Position numbers and translations under genes: made by a program
NCBI GenBank assembly: GCA_902618025.1
Contig: CACMYY010000001.1
Location: forward strand, 1 to 64,000
Direction: 5' to 3'
Source of the DNA: an uncultured SAR116 cluster alpha proteobacterium
Lineage (GTDB): Bacteria; Pseudomonadota; Alphaproteobacteria; Puniceispirillales; Marisalimonadaceae
DNA length: 64,000 nucleotides
The notes under the pieces: generated by a model
What the model was told of the DNA's origin: nothing
What the model saw: only the letters and a program-made list of their open reading frames with translations
Database searches by the model: none
Part shown: positions 1 through 8,660 of the stretch, one piece after another
Layout of the letters: the number at the start of each line of letters is the position of its first letter
Position numbering within the stretch: the stretch's first letter is position 1

Positions 1-1
1 T

Positions 2-790
2 CCAAATATTGGTGCTATAATTACTGGGATTGATTTATCAAAAAAAATATCTAATTTTGAATTAAAAATAATTAAAGATGCATTCCATAATTTTTTAGTA
101 ATTTTCTTTCAAAAGCAATTAGAAATTTCTCCTGAAAATCATATTAAACTTGGTAAATGCTTTGGAGATTTACATATTCATCCAGCAGCTCCAAAAATGA
201 AAAATTTCCCTGAAATTTTTGAAATTCATACAAATAAAAATAGCAAAATGTCTAATGGTGCAGAAGATTTTCATTCTGATGTCTCTTGTGAAAAAGAACC
301 TCCTTTAGGCACAATGCTTCAACTACATATTTTGCCTGAAAGTGGAGGCGATACTATGTTTGCAAACATGTACATGGCCTATAATGCTTTGAGCAATCAT
401 ATGAAACAATTTTTAGATAAACTTAATGCTTTTCATGAATCTGAACATTTTTATAAAGGAAGATATAATAAAATAGATGAAAATATAAAATATCCATCTG
501 CGCTTCATCCTGTAGTTAGAACGCATCCTGTGACAAAAAAAAAGGCATTGTATGTAAACCGTTTTTTTACTACAAAAATTGAAGGTTTAAGTGAGCGCGA
601 AAGTAAACTTATTTTAAATTACTTATTTGAACATTGTGAAAAAACAGATTTTCAGATTAGATATAGATGGAAAAAAAATGATATGGCCTTTTGGGATAAT
701 AGATGTACTTTACATAAAGCAATCTGGGATTATTTTCCAAATGAAAGAAAGGGAAGAAGAGTTACAATTAAAGGTGATAAACCATTTTGA
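2..790 (+). CDS. TauD/TfdA-family dioxygenase, 5' end cut by window
   Basis: This is an Fe(II)/2-oxoglutarate-dependent dioxygenase of the TauD/TfdA family, which oxidises small substrates such as sulfonates using 2-oxoglutarate and oxygen. The frame is open from base 2, so the start lies outside the window and 262 codons are visible. GAIITGIDLS near the beginning, the HxD iron motif in FHSDVS, the stretch PESGGDTMFANM, the distal histidine in WDNRCTLH and the C-terminal arginine region GRRVTIKGD are all present, so the catalytic set looks intact. The substrate cannot be inferred from sequence. The ATG at 197 is internal to the family domain and is not the start. Confidence 0.9.
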   Translation, partial: PNIGAIITGIDLSKKISNFELKIIKDAFHNFLVIFFQKQLEISPENHIKLGKCFGDLHIHPAAPKMKNFPEIFEIHTNKNSKMSNGAEDFHSDVSCEKEPPLGTMLQLHILPESGGDTMFANMYMAYNALSNHMKQFLDKLNAFHESEHFYKGRYNKIDENIKYPSALHPVVRTHPVTKKKALYVNRFFTTKIEGLSERESKLILNYLFEHCEKTDFQIRYRWKKNDMAFWDNRCTLHKAIWDYFPNERKGRRVTIKGDKPF

Positions 791-850
791 CTTATTTAAA
801 TTTTAAAGATACCTTAAGAAATTAAAAATGAAAAATTTTAGTTTGATCAA

Positions 851-1195
851 TTATCCATTATTACTTTTTTCAAGACCTATTGTGACGAGTTTAATAAAAT
901 AACCATATAATATTGGCAGAAATGCAATTGAAAAAGCAGGTCCCATATTTTCAGTATTTGCGTGATGATTACCTATCATCACTATTCCAATCATTAAGCC
1001 AATCCAACCCATATAAACTGAACCATCTCCAAAATTTTTTATAAAATCACTAGATTTACCTTTTGCTAAAACATAACCTAATGACCCACATACAACTAGT
1101 AATATAGAAGGTAAATCTATAAATTTGTTATAATCTATTGTTGACACAGCCCCGACAACCATCCCAATAATGATTAAAATACCAATTATTCTCAT
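851..1195 (-). CDS. small membrane protein resembling the MotA N-terminal region
   Basis: A 114-residue protein with about four hydrophobic segments. Its beginning, IIIGMVVGAVSTIDYNKFIDLPSILLVVCGSLGYVLA, (broken here: IIIGMVVGAVSTIDYNKF then IDLPSILLVVCGSLGYVLA) resembles the first two membrane segments of MotA/ExbB-type stator proteins, but the cytoplasmic loop and the rest of that family are absent. A paralogue lies at 32774-33127 and shares the pattern of short G/Y-rich loops (GSVYMGW against GAVYFGW) and the ending YGYFIKLVT against YGYIIKLIT. Function is unknown. It stands alone, convergent with the dioxygenase gene. Confidence 0.7.
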   Translation of the reverse strand: MRIIGILIIIGMVVGAVSTIDYNKFIDLPSILLVVCGSLGYVLAKGKSSDFIKNFGDGSVYMGWIGLMIGIVMIGNHHANTENMGPAFSIAFLPILYGYFIKLVTIGLEKSNNG

Positions 1196-1370
1196 TTAAT
1201 TTCCTATATAAATAGATTTATTTTTCATTCAATTATCTTAAATAAAAATAAATTAGAGTAAACATGATAATTTTTTAGATACTTAAATATTTTAATTAAA
1301 TAACTGTTGATATAAAGTGTTGTTAATTATCTAATATGATTATATTTAAAAAATATTGGTAATAAAACTC

Positions 1371-2072
1371 ATGGGTCTTTTAGGTGATGCTGTTCTAGTA
1401 AATTGGGGCGGAATTGTTGACGATAAAGAAATTGAATATAATGATTGGCATTCTAAAGAACATATGCCAGAGAGAATGTCTTTACCTGGATTTTTAAAAG
1501 GTTTAAGGGCTGTTGGAATACCAGGTACAGATATTAATCACAAATATTTTATGATGTATGAAGCTGAGGCAAAAGAAGTCTTCGTATCACGGAAATATCT
1601 AGAAAGGTTAAATAACCCCACTGAATGGACAAAAGACATTTTATCAAACTACTTATCTCCATCTAGAACAATTTGTAGTGTTATTTCTAGCAAATCAATT
1701 GGTGTAGGCGGTTATCTCGCAACGATAAGATTTTTAGGAGAAAATATTCTAAATAATCATAATGTAGAAAATTTAAAATCCTTTACTCCCATAATTCTTA
1801 AATTGAATGGTGTAACTGGCATGCATGTCATCGTAGGCGATAGTAGCTATGGGCAAATGAATACTGAAGAAAAAAAATATAGATCTTCACAAGGATTAAA
1901 TGATCAGATAGTATCTCAAGCAGTCATTATTGAAGGCATCAATTATCATTCTTTAGAAACTGCTATAAAAAAATTTAAAAAGAAATATTCTCTAAAAGAG
2001 AATAATGATCTGATAATAAATTTTTATACTTGTCAAAATATTTTAACTCAACAAGATTTGTTTCATAAATGA
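1371..2072 (+). CDS. EthD-like dimeric alpha-beta barrel protein
   Basis: A protein of about 233 residues that seems to hold two ferredoxin-like alpha/beta repeats. The first half has WHSKEHMPERMSLPGF, close to the EthD-type signature in which a tryptophan and spaced histidines precede PGF. Members of this fold act on small hydrophobic substrates or have no known enzyme activity. I chose the ATG at 1371 (MGLLGDAV); a TTG at 1356 in the same frame would add five residues, and neither has a clear ribosome-binding site. The stop overlaps the start of the next gene by 4 bp (ATGA), so it is probably co-transcribed with the FAD oxidoreductase. Confidence 0.7.
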   Translation: MGLLGDAVLVNWGGIVDDKEIEYNDWHSKEHMPERMSLPGFLKGLRAVGIPGTDINHKYFMMYEAEAKEVFVSRKYLERLNNPTEWTKDILSNYLSPSRTICSVISSKSIGVGGYLATIRFLGENILNNHNVENLKSFTPIILKLNGVTGMHVIVGDSSYGQMNTEEKKYRSSQGLNDQIVSQAVIIEGINYHSLETAIKKFKKKYSLKENNDLIINFYTCQNILTQQDLFHK

Positions 2073-3310
2073 AAAAAATAGTAATAATTGGAGCAGGTAT
2101 AGTTGGAATTTGTACGGCAGTTGAATTAATTAACCGAGGATTTTCAGTAACGGTAATTGATCCACATGAACCAGGTTCACAAACTTCATACGGAAACGCA
2201 GGTGTTTTAACAGACACCTCTCTGATGATCATAAATAATCCTCAATTACTTAAATCATTATTTAGTTTAATTTTTAAAAAAAATACATCATTTAGATATT
2301 CAAAATTATTTGTATTTTCGAGATTATCTTGGGTAATAAATTTTTTAATGTTTAGTAAAAGAAAACATATGGAAATTGCTGCAAAAGTATTAAGAGAATT
2401 ACAAGTTTTATCTCTAAAAACACATAAAAAACTCATTAACAAAACTAAATCTAATAATAACATTGTGTCACCAGGATGGTTAAAGGTTTTTAAAACACCT
2501 CTAAGCTTTGAGAAATATACTTATGAGTTAAACATTTTAGATAAAAACAAGGCCGAATATACTGTTTTAAATACAGCAGAAATAAAAAAACTATTTCCTG
2601 ATTTGCAATTTAAGTATTACAAGGGTGTCCTTTTTAAAAATTCACTAAGAGTAAAGTCTCCAATAGAATTATCGAGAACTTATTTCAAAAATTTTATAAA
2701 ATCTGGAGGTAATTTTTATAAAGAAATTTGCAAAGATATAAAATTCATTAATGGAAATTGGACTGTATTCTTAGATAAAAATAAAAAAATTTTTGATGAA
2801 GTGATAATTTGTACGGGTCCTTGGTCTAAAGATTTTTTATCCAACTTAGGTTATAAAATACCACTTGCATGGGAAAGGGGATACCATCATCAATTTAGTA
2901 CTAAAAAGGATATTGATATAAGTCCAGCTATTCATGATGTTGATGGTGGTTTTGTTTTTAGCTGTAACAAAAACAAAGTTAGAATTACATCAGGAGTTGA
3001 ATTAAATTTCAGAAAAGCAGCTTCTAATGATGAACAAATTAATGATGTGGTCAAAAAATTAAAAACAATTCTACCTCTTAAAAATAAGTTAACAAAAACT
3101 CCTTGGCTTGGATCAAGGCCAACTATTGCAGATAGTCTACCTATTATAGGTAAAGCACCAAAACATAAAAACTTATGGTTCAATTTTGGACATAATCACA
3201 TTGGATTATCTACTTCAGCTGGTTCTGGAGTCGTTTTAGCTGATATGATTCAAAATAAGAAAACTTCTATTAATATTGATCCATTTTTACCAAATAGGTT
3301 TATATTATAA
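2069..3310 (+). CDS. FAD-dependent D-amino-acid dehydrogenase-like oxidoreductase
   Basis: A 413-residue member of the DadA/DAO family, which oxidises amines or D-amino acids with FAD. The dinucleotide-binding motif GAGIVG is at residues 8-13 and is followed by the acidic end of beta-2 (VTVIDPHEPG) and SYGNAGVLT, typical of DadA. The C-terminal FAD-contacting region WLGSRPTIADSLPIIGKAP and GHNHIGLSTSAGSG is intact. It overlaps the EthD-like gene by 4 bp, so the two probably form one unit. Substrate is not predictable; DadA itself is slightly longer. Confidence 0.88.
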   Translation: MKKIVIIGAGIVGICTAVELINRGFSVTVIDPHEPGSQTSYGNAGVLTDTSLMIINNPQLLKSLFSLIFKKNTSFRYSKLFVFSRLSWVINFLMFSKRKHMEIAAKVLRELQVLSLKTHKKLINKTKSNNNIVSPGWLKVFKTPLSFEKYTYELNILDKNKAEYTVLNTAEIKKLFPDLQFKYYKGVLFKNSLRVKSPIELSRTYFKNFIKSGGNFYKEICKDIKFINGNWTVFLDKNKKIFDEVIICTGPWSKDFLSNLGYKIPLAWERGYHHQFSTKKDIDISPAIHDVDGGFVFSCNKNKVRITSGVELNFRKAASNDEQINDVVKKLKTILPLKNKLTKTPWLGSRPTIADSLPIIGKAPKHKNLWFNFGHNHIGLSTSAGSGVVLADMIQNKKTSINIDPFLPNRFIL

Positions 3311-3312
3311 TT

Positions 3313-4059
3313 TTATAAAAGTGATAAACCACCATCAACTTTAATTATTTGTCCAGTAATATAAGATGCTTCATTAGATATTAAGAAATTTACTAAATTT
3401 GCAATATCCTCAGGCTTTGCTAGTCTAGAAAGAGGTATTTTATTTATAATTTTATCCCATTCATTTTGTGATAAAGCAGAGTGATTACCATCTTTTTTTG
3501 TATAACCAGGAGAAATTGCATTTACAGTTACATTATTTCTTGCCAATTGAAAAGATAGTGTTTTTGTAAGTGCTTCTAAAGATCCTTTTGCCGCAGCTGT
3601 AATTGGAAAAATTTTATTGTTTAAACCAATACTTTTATTTACGAATGAACTAATAACAATAATTCTGCCACAACTTGATTTTTTAAAATCTTCAATACAT
3701 AAGTTTATAATCTCTGAAAAAGATAGCGTCATAGTTTGAATTGATCTATTAAGATCGTCATAACTAAAGTCTCCAAATTCCTTTTTGTCAGCATAACCTG
3801 CATTAGAAATAAATTGGTCAATATTACCAGTACTACTTCTTGCTAAACTCACTAATTCTTTTAAAAATGCCTTATCTGATAAGTCCCCACAAATATAACT
3901 TACTTTTGCACCTTTATTTTCTGCAAATTGTTTAACAGATTCTAAACCTTTTAAGTTAGACTTGGTAGTTAAAGTAAAAAATACTTTTTTTGAAGCTAGT
4001 TTTTTCACAGTTGCAGCACCAATTCCAGATGCAGCACCAGTAATTAATAAAGATTTCAT
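3313..4059 (-). CDS. short-chain dehydrogenase/reductase, catalytic tyrosine not seen
   Basis: A 248-residue classical SDR with a Rossmann fold. The cofactor motif TGAASGIG is at residues 7-14, NAG at 86-88, the serine region VISS at 135-138 and the C-terminal TGQIIKVDGG at 235-244. At the active site, where the family has YxxxK, this protein reads T154-A-A-A-K158, so the catalytic tyrosine seems replaced by threonine while the lysine stays. Either it is a non-catalytic or altered SDR, or another residue takes over. It is convergent with the oxidoreductase gene, 2 bp away. Confidence 0.85.
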   Translation of the reverse strand: MKSLLITGAASGIGAATVKKLASKKVFFTLTTKSNLKGLESVKQFAENKGAKVSYICGDLSDKAFLKELVSLARSSTGNIDQFISNAGYADKKEFGDFSYDDLNRSIQTMTLSFSEIINLCIEDFKKSSCGRIIVISSFVNKSIGLNNKIFPITAAAKGSLEALTKTLSFQLARNNVTVNAISPGYTKKDGNHSALSQNEWDKIINKIPLSRLAKPEDIANLVNFLISNEASYITGQIIKVDGGLSLL

Positions 4060-4182
4060 AGTTTTCTAAACTCGATTAAATGTGAATTAATTATTCTATC
4101 ATTATTGTTTTTTTTCAATACTTCATATTTATTTATAGACAAATTGTGTCTTAAACATAATAATTTACTGGGAGGTATTGTT

Positions 4183-5148
4183 TTGTCTGTATTACTCGGT
4201 CAAGGAGAGTTTAAATATAAGGTTGTTGAAGACTGGGCTATTCTTCCTGAAAATTGGTCTTTTATGGATGTAGCGGGAGTTGCAGTCAACAGTAAAGACG
4301 AGGTTCATGTCTTTAATCGAGGCAAACACCCTATGATTATTTTTGATATAGATGGTAACTATCTGAGATCTTGGGGAGAAAACTTTTTTTCAAGACCACA
4401 TGGTATTCATATTGGTCCTGATGACTATATATACTGCACTGATGATGGGGATCATACAGTTAAAAAAATAGCACCTGATGGAAAATTAATATTTAATATT
4501 GGAGTTCCCGGTAAACCATCAGAATTTATGTCAAATTTGCCATTTCATAGGTGCACCCATACTGCATTATGTCCAGATAATAATATTTTTGTATCTGATG
4601 GTTATGGAAATGCTTGTGTTCACAAGTATTCTCCTGATGGGAAACTTATCAAAACATTTGGTGAATCTGGAACTGGTCCTGGTCAATTTAATCTTGTCCA
4701 TAATATTGTAGCTGATGATGATGGCTGGATTTATGTAGCAGACAGAGAAAATCACAGAGTACAAGTTTTTAATACAGAAGGTAAATACGAAACACAATGG
4801 AATAATCTTCACCGCCCTTGCGGATTATATATGCCTAGAGGAAAATGCCCAATTTGTATTGTTGGAGAGTTAGGACCAGGACTATTAGTCAATAGAAAAT
4901 ATAAAAATTTAGGTCCTAGGTTAAGTATTTTAGACAATAATGGTAATTTAATTTCACGTTTAGGTGGTGAAAATGGTGCTGGCTTTGAATTAGGACAATT
5001 TCAGGCACCTCATGGAATATCACTAGATAGTAAAGGGAGTATTTATGTTGGCGAAGTTTCATATACAAATTGGCCTTATACATATGGAGATGAGCCAAAG
5101 CCAAAGTATTTAAAAACTCTTCAAAAGTTGGAAAGAGTTTTAAATTAA
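4183..5148 (+). CDS. NHL-repeat beta-propeller protein
   Basis: A protein of about 321 residues built from NHL repeats, for example ADDDGWIYVADRENHRVQVF and SPDGKLIKTFGESGTGPGQF, which form a six-bladed propeller as in peptidyl-alpha-hydroxyglycine lyases and Vgb-like proteins. I chose the TTG at 4183 because GGAGG at 4171-4175 lies seven bases ahead of it; an upstream ATG at 4105 would add an unrelated N-terminus. No signal peptide is evident from this start. Ligand or substrate unknown. It precedes the peptide transporter operon and may act in the same pathway (inference). Confidence 0.8.
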   Translation: MSVLLGQGEFKYKVVEDWAILPENWSFMDVAGVAVNSKDEVHVFNRGKHPMIIFDIDGNYLRSWGENFFSRPHGIHIGPDDYIYCTDDGDHTVKKIAPDGKLIFNIGVPGKPSEFMSNLPFHRCTHTALCPDNNIFVSDGYGNACVHKYSPDGKLIKTFGESGTGPGQFNLVHNIVADDDGWIYVADRENHRVQVFNTEGKYETQWNNLHRPCGLYMPRGKCPICIVGELGPGLLVNRKYKNLGPRLSILDNNGNLISRLGGENGAGFELGQFQAPHGISLDSKGSIYVGEVSYTNWPYTYGDEPKPKYLKTLQKLERVLN

Positions 5149-5237
5149 ATTTACTTTATTATTAGAGTAAAATAATTTGAAAGGAGGTAAAACTATATAT
5201 TAAACTTATTAATTAAACCTAAGGAGGAAAATAAATT

Positions 5238-6758
5238 ATGAAATTAAAAAATTTATCATTTATAATTTCTACAGCTACAATTATGGCATTTGGAAATTTG
5301 TTTTCTCCAGCTTATTCTGCTGGCAAAGACATTACTATTGTCATAGCTGAAGAACCTGACATTGTTGATCCTTGTGAAGCTACAAGATCAGTTGTTGGGA
5401 AAATAGTTAAGCAAAATGTCACTGAAACATTAACGGAAATAAATCCTGCTGATGGATCTGTTACCCCTAGGCTTGCAACATCTTGGAAGCAGACTGATAA
5501 TCTTACCTGGGAGTTTAATATTAGGAAAGGTATTAAGTTTCATGATGGAGAAGATTTAAATGCAGAAGCGGTTGTAAAGTCTATTAACCGTGCATTAAAT
5601 CCTAAATATGATTGTGAAATCAGAACAAAGTTTTTTGGTAACATAAAATTAAAAGCTTCTGCAATAGGTAGTCATACCATTTCAGTTAAGACTGAATCGC
5701 CACAACCAATTATGCCTGCTTTGATGGGGACAATGACTATTGTTAGCCCTAACACTCAAGAGGCTAAAGGTGTTCGTGATCCTAAAGGAACTGGTCCTTA
5801 TTTATTTAACACATGGACCCCAGGTCAATCTGTTACACTAAAAAGATTTGATGGATATTGGGGAAATAAACCAGAAGTTGAAAATGCAACATATGTTTGG
5901 AGAAATGAGTCTGCGGTTAGAGCCGCTATGGTTAAAACTGGTGAAGCTGACATAGCAGCTAGCATTGGTGTCCAAGATGCCAACGATCCAAAAATGGATT
6001 TCAGTTATTTTAACTCGGAAACTTCTAGACTTAGGATTGACATGACAAGGGCTCCTTTAAACGACATCAGGGTTAGAAAAGCTATGAATCTAGCCATTGA
6101 CTTAGATGGATTAATGGGAACAATTTTTCCTAAAGGTGTTGTCAAAATGACACAAATAGTAGTTCCAAGTATCAACGGTCACAACCCAAATCTTAAACCA
6201 TGGCCATACGATCCTGCAGAAGCAAAAAGACTAGTTAAAGCTGCCAAGGCGGATGGCGTGCCAGTAGATAAAGAAATTGTTTTGATTGGAAGATTAGGTA
6301 TATATCCAAACTCCACAGAAGCAATGGAAGCTATGCACGCTATGTTAACTGAAGTTGGTTTCAACATTAAAATTAAAATGATGGAAACCGCAGGATGGCT
6401 AAATTTCTTAAGTCGTCCTTATGCTGAAGATAGAGGTCCAGCTTTACAACAAAGTCAACATGATAATAATAATGGTGACGCAGTTTTTTCAATGTTTAAT
6501 AAATATGCATGTAAAGGTGCTCAATCTACAACTTGTGATAAACAAGTAGACGCTTGGATTACAGAGGCAACTGCTGCAACTGGAACCAAGAGAAGAGACA
6601 CTTGGCGTAAAGCACAAAAGAAATTACATGAAGAAATTATACCTGATGTTCAAATGTTTCACATGGTAGGATTTTCTCGCGTAAACCCTAGAATTAAATT
6701 TATACCCACAATTTCTACTAATAGTGAAATTCAAATTTCACAGGTAAAATTTAATTAA
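5238..6758 (+). CDS. peptide-type ABC transporter substrate-binding protein (SBP_bac_5)
   Basis: A 506-residue periplasmic binding protein of the DppA/OppA family. Residues 1-28 form a signal peptide ending PAYSA, and the mature part opens with the family pattern IVIAEEPDIVDPCEA. WEFNIRKGIKFHDGEDLNAE and the GTGPYLF segment are typical of SBP_bac_5. A strong ribosome-binding site (AAGGAGG) precedes the ATG. A terminator follows, then the permease and ATPase genes, so this is the first gene of a five-gene uptake and processing cluster. Ligands of this family include di- and oligopeptides, and with the M20 amidohydrolase at the end an acylated or amide substrate is plausible. Confidence 0.92.
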   Translation: MKLKNLSFIISTATIMAFGNLFSPAYSAGKDITIVIAEEPDIVDPCEATRSVVGKIVKQNVTETLTEINPADGSVTPRLATSWKQTDNLTWEFNIRKGIKFHDGEDLNAEAVVKSINRALNPKYDCEIRTKFFGNIKLKASAIGSHTISVKTESPQPIMPALMGTMTIVSPNTQEAKGVRDPKGTGPYLFNTWTPGQSVTLKRFDGYWGNKPEVENATYVWRNESAVRAAMVKTGEADIAASIGVQDANDPKMDFSYFNSETSRLRIDMTRAPLNDIRVRKAMNLAIDLDGLMGTIFPKGVVKMTQIVVPSINGHNPNLKPWPYDPAEAKRLVKAAKADGVPVDKEIVLIGRLGIYPNSTEAMEAMHAMLTEVGFNIKIKMMETAGWLNFLSRPYAEDRGPALQQSQHDNNNGDAVFSMFNKYACKGAQSTTCDKQVDAWITEATAATGTKRRDTWRKAQKKLHEEIIPDVQMFHMVGFSRVNPRIKFIPTISTNSEIQISQVKFN

Positions 6759-6770
6759 TTAAATAAAATT

Positions 6771-6808
6771 GTTTCCAACCTGATACATTTCTGGTTGGAA
6801 ACTTTTTT
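6771..6808 (+). terminator. Rho-independent terminator between binding protein and permease genes
   Basis: The arms 6771-6780 (GTTTCCAACC) and 6793-6802 (GGTTGGAAAC) are a perfect 10-bp inverted repeat around a 12-base loop, followed by six T at 6803-6808. Lying inside a transporter cluster, it should let the binding protein be made in excess over the membrane components by partial readthrough. Confidence 0.9.
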
Positions 6809-6826
6809 CTAAATTACAGTATATAT

Positions 6827-7744
6827 ATGAAACAATATTTATCTAAAAGAATTTTTTCTAGTATTTTAGCTATAACTGGACTTTTTGTTATGGTTTTTTT
6901 TCTGGCTCGTCTAACAGGAGATCCAGGGCACTTATATCTTCCTATAGACGCCCCGTTAGAGGTTAGAAAAGAATTTTCTGAAAAACATGGATTTAATGAT
7001 CCTATTTATATCCAATTTGGAAAATTTTTAGGAGATTTAACGGATGGGAACTTAGGCTATTCCCTTAGAAAAGAAAGACCTGCTATTGACATAGTTTTAG
7101 AGGCTATTCCAGTTACTTTGTCTTTAGCTGCCGTAGCAATGTCAATAGCTCTTCTAGGCGCCATCATTATTGGATCACTGGCCGCATATAGACCAAATGG
7201 AATTTTTGATAGAATTTCAAGAGTTGTCTCGTTAACTGCTGCAAGTGCTCCAGATTTTTGGATTGCGATTACAGCTATATTAATATTTTCAGTATCTCTA
7301 GGATGGTTGCCCACATCTGGTATTGGAGGAGTTCCATATTGGATTATGCCTATTGGTATTTTGGTTATTAGACCGTTAGGACTTTTGGTACAAGTTGTAA
7401 GGGGATCAATGATTACTGCCTTAAGTTCAGATTTTGTTAAAACAGCTAGAGCAAAAGGTGTAAAAGAAAATGTAGTTATTTTTAAACATGCTCTTAGAAA
7501 TGGTTTACTTCCTGTAATAACAGTTGCTGGTGATCAAGCAGCAGCTATTGCTAATGGTGCAGTAATTGTAGAAACAATATTTGGATGGCCAGGAATAGGT
7601 AAATTAATGATAGATTCAATAATGCAAAGAGACTTCGCTGTTGTACAAGCTTCAATTTTAATCACTGCAATAGTTATACTCTCCATTAACATTATAATTG
7701 ATATTGCATATGCAATTCTAGATCCAAGAATAAGGCATAAATAA
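6827..7744 (+). CDS. peptide ABC transporter permease (DppB-type)
   Basis: A 305-residue inner-membrane permease of the BPD_transp_1 family. It begins MKQYLSKRIFSSILAITG, the usual DppB opening, and carries the ATPase-docking EAA loop in TARAKGVKENVVIFKHALRN (about residues 205-225) followed by LLPVITV. About six membrane segments are visible. It lies 19 bp after the terminator and 1 bp before the partner permease gene. Confidence 0.92.
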   Translation: MKQYLSKRIFSSILAITGLFVMVFFLARLTGDPGHLYLPIDAPLEVRKEFSEKHGFNDPIYIQFGKFLGDLTDGNLGYSLRKERPAIDIVLEAIPVTLSLAAVAMSIALLGAIIIGSLAAYRPNGIFDRISRVVSLTAASAPDFWIAITAILIFSVSLGWLPTSGIGGVPYWIMPIGILVIRPLGLLVQVVRGSMITALSSDFVKTARAKGVKENVVIFKHALRNGLLPVITVAGDQAAAIANGAVIVETIFGWPGIGKLMIDSIMQRDFAVVQASILITAIVILSINIIIDIAYAILDPRIRHK

Positions 7745-7745
7745 T

Positions 7746-8660
7746 ATGCAACTAATTTTAGAGAAAAATAATTTTATTATAAAATTTAAAAAAATACTTT
7801 CTATGTTCATGAATGATAAGTTAGCCTTAATATCAATTATTTTTTTAATATTTATGGTCTTCTTAGCTTTTTTGGGACCCTCTTTAATAAGTGAATCTTA
7901 TACAAAAATGAATCTAAGATTAAGAAACTTAGAACCATTTTCTTTTGATCATCATTTTATGTATTTTTTTGGAGCTGATGCACTTGGCAGAAGTATGATT
8001 GCAAGACTTATACTTGCCACTCAAAACACAATGTTTATAGCTGGTAGTGCTGTTATATTGTCAATGACTTTGGGTGGGGTTTTAGGACTAATTTCAGGTT
8101 ACTATGGTGGTAGAACAGGAAATTTAATTATGCGAGTAGCTGATATAATTATGAGTTTCCCCTCACTTTTATTAGCTGTTATTGTTTTATATATGTTTGA
8201 TCCAGGCTTATTAAATTTAGTCATTGTATTAGCCTTTACAAGAATGCCTATATATATGAGAACTGCAAGAGCTGAGGTGCTTGAAATAAGAGAAAGGTTG
8301 TTCGTTTCAGCTGCGATATCAATGGGTGCTTCAAACCTAAGAATAATTTTCAAACACATTGCTCCTTTAACAATTCCAACACTTATTACTATCGCAACAT
8401 TAGATTTTGCATTTGTAATGTTGGGTGAATCAGCGCTTAGTTTTCTTGGTGTTGGGATACAACCTCCAGAGGTTACATGGGGATTAATGGTGGCTCAAGG
8501 TAGAAACTACCTACAAATTGCTTGGTGGTTAGCATTTTTTCCTGGTTTAATTATTATGTTAGTAGCCTTATCCTTAAATTTACTGTCTTCATGGTTAAGA
8601 ATTGTTTTAGATCCTAGACAAAGATGGCGACTAGAAAATATTGGTGACAAAAGTGAGTGA
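7746..8660 (+). CDS. peptide ABC transporter permease (DppC-type)
   Basis: A 304-residue second permease of a dipeptide-type importer. It shows the DppC N-terminal segment (MNDKLALISIIFLIFMV), the sequence FFGADALGRSMIARL and the EAA loop SAAISMGASNLRIIFKHI (about residues 180-198), then a C-terminal LDPRQRWR. About six membrane helices. It starts 1 bp after the DppB-type gene and its stop overlaps the start of the ATPase gene. Confidence 0.92.
   Translation: MQLILEKNNFIIKFKKILSMFMNDKLALISIIFLIFMVFLAFLGPSLISESYTKMNLRLRNLEPFSFDHHFMYFFGADALGRSMIARLILATQNTMFIAGSAVILSMTLGGVLGLISGYYGGRTGNLIMRVADIIMSFPSLLLAVIVLYMFDPGLLNLVIVLAFTRMPIYMRTARAEVLEIRERLFVSAAISMGASNLRIIFKHIAPLTIPTLITIATLDFAFVMLGESALSFLGVGIQPPEVTWGLMVAQGRNYLQIAWWLAFFPGLIIMLVALSLNLLSSWLRIVLDPRQRWRLENIGDKSE

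Noticed and set aside
4105-4182. N-terminal extension of the NHL protein from ATG 4105
   Set aside because: The extension has no NHL similarity, and GGAGG at 4171-4175 is well placed for the TTG at 4183.
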